64,000 nucleotides of DNA, from the NCBI GenBank assembly GCA_028583605.1, contig CM053332.1, positions 27,926,956-27,990,955 of the forward strand, given 5' to 3'. Below are positions 41,501 to 53,500 of this stretch, piece after piece. Source of the stretch: Dastarcus helophoroides (lineage: Eukaryota > Arthropoda > Insecta > Coleoptera > Bothrideridae). How positions within the stretch are numbered: the first letter of the stretch is position 1; each line of letters begins with the position of its first letter. The translations under genes were made by a program, and so were the position numbers. The notes beneath the pieces were generated by a model. That model saw nothing but the letters and a program-made list of their open reading frames with translations. It was not told the DNA's origin and made no database searches.

Positions 41501-44500
41501 AGAAATCAAGAGGACACAAAAGATGCTCTTTGACTGCACTTTCTTTGTCTATGTCATATTCAAATCTTCATATCTTCTAGAAAATTTAATAAAGAATAAG
41601 TTGATGAAAAATTTTGTCAAAAAATTCTATCAAAACTTTTTTGATTTATGGAGAAATCAAAAGGACACGAAATATGCTCTTTGACTGGATTTTTTTTGTC
41701 CATGTTATGTTTAAATCTTCATATTTTTAAGACGATTTAAAGAAGAATAAGCTGACGAAAACTTTTATCAAAAAATTCTCTCAACACTTTTTTGAATAAT
41801 GGAGAAATCAAGAGGACACAAAAGATGCTCCTTGACTGGACTTTCTTAAGCCATGTTCAAATCTTCGTATCTTCAAGACGATTTAAAGAAGAATAAGGTA
41901 TCGAAGAATTTTACTAAAAAATTTTATCAAAAGTTTTTCGATTTATAGGGGAATCAAAAGGACACAAAAGATGCTTTTTAAATGGACTTTCCATCTGCTT
42001 ATTCCATGTTCAAATCTTCACCTTAAAAAAATCAAGGCGACAAATATCTTGCTAAAAAGCTTTGCTATATCTTCTTGGTTTTACGAGGAAGCCAAGCAGG
42101 GACGACTTCTTTAATGAGCTCTGATTTTCAAATGTTTTTTTTTAATCTTTGCATCTTCATAGTGATGAAAGTTTCTTATATTTTGAAAAACTTTGTGGTC
42201 CTAAATTTATCAATAGAAGTAAATTCGTGAATATTTGGGGAAATAAGAGATGACGCTTCTTCAGTAAACGTTTTCTCCTATTAACTCTGTCTTCAAAACT
42301 TCTTCGAAGAAAAAATCTACCAGCGAAAACGTATATTACAAAAATTTTTGTTATATAATATTGTGGCATGTTAAAGGGGCCAAAGAAATGTTTTTCCTTA
42401 AAATTTTCTTCAACATCTAAAAAAAATTGAAGAAGAAGCTTATTGAAGCTGTAAAAAAATTTTAAAATATTAAGTTCAGGACTTTACATTTTCCAAATTA
42501 TCCTCTTTTATTATTCAAGTCGACAAAAATCTTGCTCAATAGTTTTGCTATATCTTCCTGGATTGACAAGGAAGCCAAGCAAATGCGACCTCTTCAGTGA
42601 CCTTTGATTTTAAAACTTTTTTTAGATTTTTGTATCTTTATAAAGGTTTGAAGAATTAGTAATAGAAGTTTCTTATTTTTTAGGAAAGTTTGTGGTCCTG
42701 AATTTTTTAATATAAATAAATTCGTGACTATTTGGGGAAATAGGAGACGATGATTTTTCAGTAAACTTTTTCTCCTCTTAAGTCTGTCTCCAAAACTTCT
42801 TCGAAGAAAAAATCGACCAGCGAAAACGTCTATTACAAAAATTTTTATTATTTAATATTGTGACAATTTGGAGGGGCCAAAGAAATGTTTTTCTTGAAAT
42901 GTTCTTCAACATTTAAGAAAAATTGAAGAAGAAGCTTATTAAAGCTGTAAAAAAGTCAAAATATTAAGTTCAGGACTTTACTATTTTCCAAATTATTTTC
43001 TTGCATTATTCAAGGCGACAAAAATCTTGCTGAAAGGCTTTGCTATATCTTTCTGGATTTACGAGGAAGCCAAGAGGAGGCAACTTCTTTAATGAGGTTT
43101 GATTTTCAAGGGTTTTTTTTAAATCTTTGTATCTTCATAAAGGTTTGAAGAATTATTGGTAAAAGTTTCTTATTTTTTAAGAAACTTTGTAGTCCTAAAT
43201 TTGTCAATATAAGTAAATTCGTGAATATTTCGTGAAGTAAGAGACGACTTCTTTAATGAGCTTCAAATCTTCATATCTTCAGTAAACTTTTTCTCCTATT
43301 AACTATGTCACCAAATCTTCTTCGAAGAAAAAATTGACCAGCGAAAACGTCTATTACAAAAATTTTTGGTATTATAATATTGTGGAGTGTTGAAGGAGCC
43401 AAAGAAATGTTTTTTCTTGAAATTTTCTTCAACATCTAAAAAAAATTGAAGAAGAAGCTTATTGAAGCTGTAAAAAAATTTTAAAATATTAAGTTCAGGA
43501 CTTTACATTTTCCAAATTATCCTCTTTTATTATTCAAGTCGACAAAAATCTTGCTCAAAAGTTTTGCTATATCTTCCTAGATTGACGAGGAAGCCAAGCA
43601 GATGCGACCTCTTCAGTGACCTTTGATTTTAAAACTTTTTTTAGATCTTTGTATCTTTATAAAGGTTTGAAGAATTAGTAATAGAAGTTTCTTATTTTTT
43701 AGGAAAGTTTTTGGTCCTCAATTTTTCAATATAAATAAATTCGTGACTATTTGGGGAAATAGGAGACGATGATTTTTCAGTAAACTTTTTCTCCTCTTAA
43801 GTCTGTCTCCAAAACTTCTTCGAAGAAAAAATCGACCAGCGAAAACGTCCTATTACAAAAATTTTTATTATTTAATATTGTGACAATTTGGAGGGGCCAA
43901 AGAAATGTTTTTCTTGAAATGTTCTTCAACATTTAAGAAAAATTGAAGAAGAAGCTTATTAAAGCTGTAAAAAAGTCAAAATATTAAGTTCAGGACTTTA
44001 CTATTTTCCAAAATATTTTCTTGCATTATTCAAGGCGACAAAAATGTTGCTGAAAGGCTTTGCTATATCTTTCTGGATTTACGAGGAAGCCAAGAGGAGG
44101 CAACTTCTTTAATGAGGTTTGATTTTCAAACGTTTTTTTAAAATCTTTGTATCTTCATAAAGATTTGAAGAATTATTGATAAAAGTTTCTTATTTTTTAA
44201 GAAACTTTGTAGTCCTAAATTTGTCAATATAAGTAAATTCGTGAATATTTCGTGAAGTAAGAGACGACTTCTTTAATGAGCTTCAAATCTTCATATCTTC
44301 AGTAAACTTTTTCTCCTATTAACTATGTCACCAAATCTTCTTCGAAGAAAAAATTGACCAGAGAAAATGTCTATTACAAAAATTTTTGGTATTATAATAT
44401 TGTGGAGTGTTGAAGGAGCCAAAGAAATGTTTTTCCTTGAAATTTTCTTCAACATCTAAAAAAAATTGAAGAAGAAGCTTATTGAAGCTGTAAAAAAATT

Positions 44501-47500
44501 TTAAAATATTAAGTTCAGGACTTTACATTTTCCAAATTATCCTCTTTTATTATTCAAGTCGACAAAAATCTTGCTCAAAAGTTTTGCTATATCTTCCTGG
44601 ATTGACGAGGAAGCCAAGCAGATGCGACCTCTTTAGTGACCTTTGATTTTAAAACTTTTTTTTAGATCTTTGTATCTTTATAAAGGTTTGAAGAATTAGT
44701 AATAGAAGTTTCTTATTTTTTGGGAAGGTTTGTGGTCCTAAATTTTTCAATATAAATAAATTCCCTGACTATTTGGGGAAATAGGAGACGTTGATTTTTC
44801 AGTAAACTTTTTCTCCTCTTAAGTCTGTCTCCAAAACTTCTTCGAAAAAAAAATCGACCAGCGAAAAAGTCTATTACAAAAATTTTTATTATTTAATATT
44901 ATGACAATTTGGAGGGGCCAAAGAAATGTTTTTCTTGAAATGTTCTTCAACATTTAAGAAAAATTAAAGAAGAAGTTTATTAAAGCTGTAAAAAAGTCAA
45001 AATATTAAGTTCAGGACTTTACTATTTTCCAAATTATCCTCTTGTATTATTCAAGGCGACAAAAATCTTGCTAAAAGGCTTTGCTATATCTTTCTGGATT
45101 TACGAGGAAGCCAAGAGGAGGCAACTTCTTTAATGAGGTTTGATTTTCAAACGTTTTTTTTTTAAATCTTTGTATCTTCATAAAGATTTGGAGAATTATT
45201 GATAAAAGTTTTTTATTTTTTAAGAAACTTTGTAGTCCTAAATTTGTCAATATAAGTAAATTCGTGAATATTTCGTGAAGTAAGAGACGACTTCTTTAAT
45301 GAGCTTCAAATCTTCATATCTTCAGTAAACTTTTTCTCCTATTAACTATGTCACCAAATCTTCTTCGAAGAAAAAATTGACCAGCGAAAACGTCTATTAC
45401 AAAAATTTTTGGTATTATAATATTGTGGAGTGTTGAAGGAGCCAAAGAAATGTTTTTCCTTGAAATTTTCTTCAACATCTAAAAAAAATTGAAGAAGAAG
45501 CTTATTGAAGCTGTAAAAAAATTTTAAAATATTAAGTTCAGGACTTTACATTTTCCAAATTATCCTCTTTTATTATTCAAGTCGACAAAAATCTTGCTCA
45601 AAAGTTTTGCTATATCTTCCTGGATTGACGAGGAAGCCAAGCAGATGCGACCTCTTCAGTGACCTTTGATTTTAAAACTTTTTTTAGATCTTTGTATCTT
45701 TATAAAGGTTTGAAGAATTAGTAATAGAAGTTTCTTATTTTTTAGGAAAGTTTGTGGTCCTAAATTTTTCAATATAAATAAATTTGTGACTATTTGGGGA
45801 AATAGGAGACGATGATTTTTCAGTAAATTTTTTCTCCTCTTAAGTCTGCCTCCAAAACTTCTTCGAAGAAAAAATCGACCAGCGAAAAAGTCTATTACAA
45901 ACATTTTTATTATTTAATATTGTTGCAATTTGGAGGGGCCAAAGAAATGTTTTTCTTGAAATGTTCTTCAACATTTAAGAAAAATTGAAGAAGAAGCTTA
46001 TTAAAGCTGTAAAAAAGTCAAAATATTAAATTCAGGACTTTACTATTTTCCAAATTATCCTCTTGCATTATTCAAGGCGACAAAAATCTTGCTAAAAGGC
46101 TTTGCTATATCTTTCTGGATTTACGAGGAAGCCAAGAGGAGGCAACTTCTTTAATGAGGTTTGATTTTTAAAGGTTTTTTTTTTAATCTTTGTATCTTCA
46201 TAAAGATTTGAAGAATTATTGCTAAAAGTTTCTTATTTTTTAAGAAACTTGGTAGTCCTAAATTTGTCAATATAAGTAAATTCGTGAATATTTCGTGAAG
46301 TAAAAGACGACTTCTTTAATGAGCTTCAAATCTTCATATCTTCAGTAAACTTTTTCTTCTATTAACTATGTCACCAAATCTTCTTCGAAGAAAAAATTGA
46401 CCAGCGAAAACGTCTATTACAAAAACTTTTGGTATTATAATATTGTGGAGTGTTGAAGGAGCCAAAGAAATGTTTTTCCTTGAAATTTTCTTCAACATCT
46501 AAAAAAAATTGAAGAAGAAGCTTAATGAAGCTGTAAAAAAATTTTAAAATATTAAGTTCAGGACTTTACATTTTCCAAATTATCCTCTTTTATTATTCAA
46601 GTCGACAAAAATCTTGCTCAAAAGTTTTGCTATATCTTCCTGGATTGACGAGGAAGCCAAGCAGATGCGACCTCTTTAGTGACCTTTGATTTTAAAACTT
46701 TTTTTTAGATCTTTGTATCTTTATAAAGGTTTGAAGAATTAGTAATAGAAGTTTCTTATTTTTTAGGAAAGTTTGTGGTCCTAAATTTTTCAATATAAAT
46801 AAATTTGTGACTATTTGGGGAAATAGGAGACGATGATTTTTCAGTAAATTTTTTCTTCTCTTAAGTCTGCCTCCAAAACTTTTTCGAAGAAAAAATCGAC
46901 CAGCGAAAACGTCTATTACAAAAATTTTTATTATTTAATATTATGACAATTTGGAGGGGCCAAAGAAATGTTTTTCTTGAAATATTCTTCAACATTTAAG
47001 AAAAATTGAAGAAGAAGCTTATTAAAGCTGTAAAAAAGTCAAAATATTAAATTCAGGACTTTACTATTTTCCAAATTATCCTCTTGCATTATTCAAGGCG
47101 ACAAAAATCTTGCTAAAAGGCTTTGCTATATCTTTCTGGATTTACGAGGAAGCCAAGAGGAGGCAACTTCTTTAATGAGGTTTGATTTTCAAACGTTTTT
47201 TTTTTAATCTTTGTATCTTCATAAAGATTTGAAGAATTATTGATAAAAGTTTCTTATTTTTTAAGAAACTTTGTAGTCCTAAATTTGTCAATATAAGTAA
47301 ATTCGTGAATATTTCGTGAAGTAAGAGACGACTTCTTTAATGAGCTTCAAATCTTCATATCTTCAGTAAACTTTTTCTTCTAATAACTATGTCACCAAAT
47401 CTTCTTCGAAGAAAAAATTGACCAGCGAAAACATCTATTACAAAAATTTTTGGTATTATAATATTGTGGAGTGTTGAAGGAGCCAAAGAAATGTTTTTCC

Positions 47501-50500
47501 TTGAAATTTTCTTCAACATCTAAAAAAAATTGAAGAAGAAGCTTATTGAAGCTGTAAAAAAATTTAAAATATTAAGTTCAGGACTTTACATTTTCCAAAT
47601 TATCCTCTTTTATTATTCAAGTCGACAAAAATCTTGCTCAAAAGTTTTGCTATATCTTCCTGGATTGACAAGGAAGCCAAGCAGATGCGACCTCTTCAGT
47701 GACCTTTGATTTTAAAACTTTTTTTAGATCTTTGTATCTTTATAAAGGTTTGAAGAATTAGTAATAGAAGTTTCTTATTTTTTAGGAAAGTTTGTGGTCC
47801 TAAATTTTTCAATATAAATAAATTCGTGACTATTTGGGGAAATAGGAGACGATGATTTTTCAGTAAATTTTTTCTTCTCTTAAGTCTGCCTCCAAAACTT
47901 TTTCGAAGAAAAAATCGACCAGCGAAAACGTCTATTACAAAAATTTTTATTATTTAATATTATGACAATTTGGAGGGGCCAAAGAAATGTTTTTCTTGAA
48001 ATATTCTTCAACATTTAAGAAAAATTGAAGAAGAAGCTTATTAAAGCTGTAAAAAAGTCAAAATATTAAGTTCAGGAATTTACTATTTTCCAAATTATCC
48101 TCTTGTATTATTCAAGGCGACAAAAATCTTGCTAAAAGGCTTTGCTATATCTTTCTGGATTTACGAGGAAGCCAAGAGGAGGCAACTTCTTTAATGAGGT
48201 TTGATTTTCAAACGTTTTTTTTTAAATCTCTGTATCTTCATAAAGATTTGAAGAATTATTGATAAAAGTTTCTTATTTTTTAAGAAACTTTGTAGTCCTA
48301 AATTTGTCAATATAAGTAAATTCGTGAATATTTCGTAAAGTAAGAGACGACTTCTTTAATGAGCTTCAAATCTTCATATCTTCAGTAAACTTTTTCTTCT
48401 ATTAACTATGTCACCAAATCTTCTTCGAAGAAAAAATTGACCAGCGAAAACGTCTATTACAAAAACTTTTGGTATTATAATATTGTGGAGTGTTGAAGGA
48501 GCCAAAGAAATGTTTTTTCTTGAAATTTTCTTCAGTATTTAAAAAAAATTGAAGAAGAAGCTTATTAAAGAGGTGTAAAAAACGTCAAAATATTAAGTTC
48601 GGGACCTTACTATTTTCCAAATTATCCTCTTGTATCATTCAAGGTGACAAGGAAGCCAAGCAGAGACAACCTCTTTAATGAGCTTCAAGTCTTCATATCT
48701 TCATCTTAAAAAAAATCAAGGCGACAAAAATTTTGCTGAAAAGCTTTGCTATATCTTTCTGGATTTACGAGGAAGCCAAGCAAAGACGATTTCCCTAATG
48801 AGCTTCGATTTTTAAACGTTTTTTTTTTAACCTTTGTGGCTTCATAAAGGTTCGAAGAATTAGTGATAGTGAAGCTTATTAAAGCTGTAAAAAATGTCAA
48901 AGAAAGTTCAGGACTTTACTATTTTCCAACTCAGCCTCTTGTATTATTCAAGGATTGAAACACAGAACTTGTCCCCTGAAACCAAGAAAAATTAAAAAAC
49001 ACAACAAAGGTTGCTCTAACGCGTTTCGACAGCCAAGCTGTTAGAGCAACCTTTGTTGTGTTTTTTAATTTTTCTTGGTTTCAGGGGACAAGTTCTGTGT
49101 TTCAATTTTTGAAGATAACCAAGGACCAGTCCGTTCCATCAAACTTATTCAAGGAAACAAAAATCTTGCTAAAAAGCTTTGCTATGTCCTCCTGGATTTG
49201 CGAGGAAGCCAAGCAGAGACAACTTCTTTAATGAGTTTGATTTTCAAACTTTTTTTAAATCTTTGTAACTTCATAAAGATTTGAAGAATTGGTAATAAAA
49301 GCTTCTTATTTTTAAGAAACTTTGTGGTCATAAATTTGTTAATTAAAGTAATTCGGGAATATCTGGAGAAATAAGAGGCAACACTTCTTCAGTAAACTTT
49401 TTCTCCTATTAACTTTGTCTCCAAATCTTCTTCGAAGAAAAAATTGACCAGCAAAGACGTCTATTACAAAATTTTTGTTTTTATAATACTGTAGAATGTT
49501 GAAGGGGCCAAAAATGTTTTTTCTTGTAATTTTCTTTAGCATTTAAAAGAAATTCAAGAGGAAGCTTATTAAAGCTCTAAAAAACATCAAAATATTAGGT
49601 TCAGGACTTTACTATTTTATATATTATCCTCTTGTATTATTCAAGGCGACATAAATCTTGCTAAAAAGCTTTGCTATATCTTCCTGGATTTACGAATAAG
49701 CCAAACAGAGACGACTTCTTTAATGAGCTTCAAATCTTCATATATTTATTTTAAAAATAATCAAGGCGACAAAAATCTTGCTGAAAAACTTTGCTATATC
49801 TTCCTGGATTTACGAGGAAGCCAAGCAGAGATGACTTCTTTAATGAGCTTTGATTTTCAAACGTTTTTCTTAACCTTTGTATCTTTATAAAAGTTTGAAG
49901 ATTTGTGATAAAAGTTTCTTATTTTTAAGAAACTTTGTGGTCATAAATTTGTCAATTAAAGTAATCCGGGAATATTTGGAGAAATAAGAGGCAACACTTT
50001 TTCAGTAAACTTTTTCTCCTATTAACTCTGTCTCCAAATCTTCATCGAAGAAAAAATTGACCAGCAAAGACTTCTATTACAAAATTTTTGTTTTTATAAT
50101 ATTGTAGAATGTTGAAGGGGCCAAAGAAATGTTTTTTCTTGTAATTTTCTTTAGCATTTAAAAGAAATTGAAGAGGAAGCTTATTAAAGCTCTAAAAAAC
50201 GTCAAAATATTAGGTTAGGACTTTACTATTTTCCATATGATCCTCTTGTATTATTCAAGGCGACATAAAATTAAAAAACACAACAAAGGTTGCTCTAACG
50301 CGTTTCGACAGCCAAGCTGTTAGAGCAACCTTTGTTGTGTTTTTTAATTTTTCTTGGTTTCAGGGGACAAGTTCTGTGTTTCAATTTTTGAAGATAACCA
50401 AGGACCAGTCCGTTCCATCAAACTTATTCAAGGAAACAAAAATCTTGCTAAAAAGCTTTGCTATGTCCTCCTGGATTTGCGAGGAAGCCAAGCAGAGACG

Positions 50501-53500
50501 ACTTCTTTAATGAGTTTGATTTTCAAACTTTTTTTAAATCTTTGTAACTTCATAAAGATTTGAAGAATTGGTGATAAAAGCTTCTTATTTTTAAGAAACT
50601 TTGTGGTCATAAATTTGTTAATTAAAGTAATTCGGGAATATCTGGAGAAATAAGAGGCAACACTTTTTCAGTAAACTTTTTCTCCTATTAACTCTGTCTC
50701 CAAATCTTCATCGAAGAAAAAATTGACCAGCAAAGACTTCTATTACAAAATTTTTGTTTTTATAATATTGTAGAATGTTGAAGGGGCCAAAGAAATGTTT
50801 TTTCTTGTAATTTTCTTTAGCATTTAAAAGAAATTGAAGAGGAAGCTTATTAAAGCTCTAAAAAACGTCAAAATATTAGGTTAGGACTTTACTATTTTCC
50901 ATATGATCCTCTTGTATTATTCAAGGCGACATAAATCTTGCTAAAAAGCTTTGCTATATCTTCCTAGATTTACGAATAAGCCAAGCAGAGACGACTTCTT
51001 TAATGAGCTTCAAATCTTCATATCATTATTTTAAAAATAATCAAGGCGACAAAAATCTTGCTGAAAAACTTTGCTATATCTTCCTGGATTTACGAGGAAG
51101 CCAATCAGAGACGACTTCTTTAATGAGCTTTGATTTTCAAACGTTTTTCTTAACCTTTGTATCTTTATAAAGGTTTGAAGATTTGTGATAAAAGTTTCTT
51201 ATTTTTAAGAAACTTTGTGGTCATAAATGTGTCAATTAAAGTAATTCGTGAATATTTGGGAAAACAAGAGATGACGCTTCTTCAGTAAACTTTTTCTCCT
51301 CTTAACTCTGTCTCCAAATCTTCTTCGAATAAAAAATTGACCAGCAAAAACGTCTATTACAAAAACTTTTGTTATTGTAATATTGTGGAATGTTGAAGGG
51401 TCCAAAGAAATGTTTTTTCTTGAAATTTTTTAGCATTTAAAAGAAATTGAAGAAGGAGCTTATTAAAGCTGTAACAAACGTCAAAATATTAGGTTTAAGA
51501 CTTTACTATTTTCCAAATTATCCTCTTGTATTATTCAAGGCAACAAAAATCTTGCTAAAAAGCTTTGCTATATCTTTCTGGATTTACGAGGAAGCCAAGA
51601 GGAGGCAACTTCTTTAATGAGGTTTGATTTTCAAACGTTTTTTTTAAATCTTTGTATCTTCATAAAGATTTGAAGAATTATTGATAAAAGTTTCTTATTT
51701 TTTAAGAAACTTTGTAGTCCTAAATTTGTCAATATAAGTAAATTCGTGAATATTTCGTGAAGTAAGAGACGACTTCTTTAATGAGCTTCAAATCTTCATA
51801 TCTTCAGTAAACTTTTTCTTCTATTAACTCTGTCTCCAAATCTTCTTCGAAGAAAAAATTGACCAGCAAAGACGTCTATTACAAAATTTTTGTTTTCATA
51901 ATATTGTAGAATGTTGAAGGGGCCAAAGAAATGTTTTTTCTTGTAATTTTCTTTAGCATTTAAAAGAAATTAAAGAGGAAACTTATTAAAGCTCTAAAAA
52001 ACGTCAAAATATTAGGTTCAGGACTTTACTATTTTCCAAATTATCCTCTTGTAATATTCAAGGCAACAAAAATCTTCCTGAATTTACAAGGAAGCCAAGC
52101 AGAGACGACTTCTTTAATGAGCTTCAAATCTTCATATCTTCATCTTAAAAATAATTAAGGCGACAAAAATCTTGCTGAAAAGCTTTGCTATATCTTCCTG
52201 GATATACGAGGAAGCCAAACGGAGGCAGCTTCTTTAATGAGCTTTGATTTTCAAACGTTTTTTTAATCTTTGTATCATCATAAAGATTTGAAGAATTCGT
52301 GATAAAAGTTTCTTATTTTTAAGAAACTTTGTGGTCCTAAATTTGTTAATAGAAGTAAATTCGTCAATATTTGGGGAAATAAGAGACGACGCTTCTTCAG
52401 TAAACTTTTTCTCCTCTTAGCTCTGTCTCCAAATCTTTCAAGAAAAAATTCGTTATCGATAACGTCTTCTAAAAAATTTTTATTATTATAATATTGTAGA
52501 GTTTTGAAGGGGCTAATTTTTTTTTTAAATTATCTTAAGCATTTAAATAGAAATGAAGAAAGCATTTAAGAAAAATTGAAGAAGAAGCTTATTAAGTCTT
52601 TAAAAAAACGTCAAAGTATTAAGTTCAGGACTTTACTACTTCCCAAATTCCTCTTGTGTCGTTCTAGAGGTAACTGTGAATCAAATTTAGGGCAAAGTTT
52701 AAAAATTTCCAATTTTCTTTTTAAATCTTCTTTTAGGAGAAATGGGGACAAGATTTGTATTTCAATTTTTGAAGATAACCAAGGACCAGTTCTGTTCATT
52801 AAAAAAAACTAAGTAAGTAAGTAAGTAAGTAAGTAATAAATAGACCAACCGAGTCTGCGATGCCAGCAAGTGGTCTCAGATGGGCGTCCTCTCCGGCGTT
52901 AACAACGCTTTTCTCCATGGACTTGAGGAGTTGATCCACGTGCCCCCATTCGCCCTTTTGGCAGAGAGTCAGCAGCCTTTGGGCGCTGTTTCGTATATTG
53001 GACGCAGCACTTTGGGGCTTGGACGTTGTCCCTTCTCCCCCCTCGGGATTACTGATGGTCTCTCGTTTCTCCTCTTCTTTGGCATCTGTCGCAGTCCCTG
53101 GAACATTACCAGATAATTAAGAGGGAACTTCTCGCGCATTAACCGTGATTGAAAGTGAAACGACGTTCAAAAAAACTTCAAATTGAGATGAACGTGAAAT
53201 GAAATAAATTTTGAGCGTGTTGAACTACTAAAAATGTTGGAATATTTTTAGGGGATTCTTCGATGTGGTTTAATCCCGGAAGAGATACTTTGAAGAAGAA
53301 GACTTTGACCATGGAAGCCTGCGTAATTAAATCAAGGAACGAATTACATTTTTTTTCTAGAATAACTACAACTTTCTTTGTTTGTTTTTGTTGTTGTCTG
53401 GGTGTGTGTCAACCAGATGAGTTATTAGCTGATACTTGACGAATTCAAATTTAGATGAAAGAAGTGAACTAAAATGTGTTAAATTCTTGTCGAACCACAA

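Larger units (their letters stand above)
42050..52600. repeat. Satellite: ~1.02-kb higher-order unit
   Basis: Each unit consists of two related halves of roughly 500 bp sharing CTTTGCTATATCTT, GAGGAAGCCAAG and CTTCTTCGAAGAAAAAAT. The marker AAGCCAAGCAGATGCGACC or a close variant recurs near 42575, 43595, 44615, 45635, 46655 and 47675, six units about 1019 bp apart with very high similarity. From 48.6 to 52.6 kb the units are more diverged and irregular and include foldback elements. The motif TTCAAATCTTCATATCTTCA is shared with the 150-bp satellite to the left, so the two families are related. Confidence 0.9.

Noticed and set aside
49075..50563. Two identical 69-codon frames beginning MVSGDKFCVS
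   Set aside because: Identity is explained by the 1279-bp duplication; the frames read through a foldback arm into satellite.
52880..53116. Plus-strand 78-codon frame over nompC exon 2
   Set aside because: Antisense shadow; the minus strand matches the NompC N-terminal region and has correct splice sites and phase.
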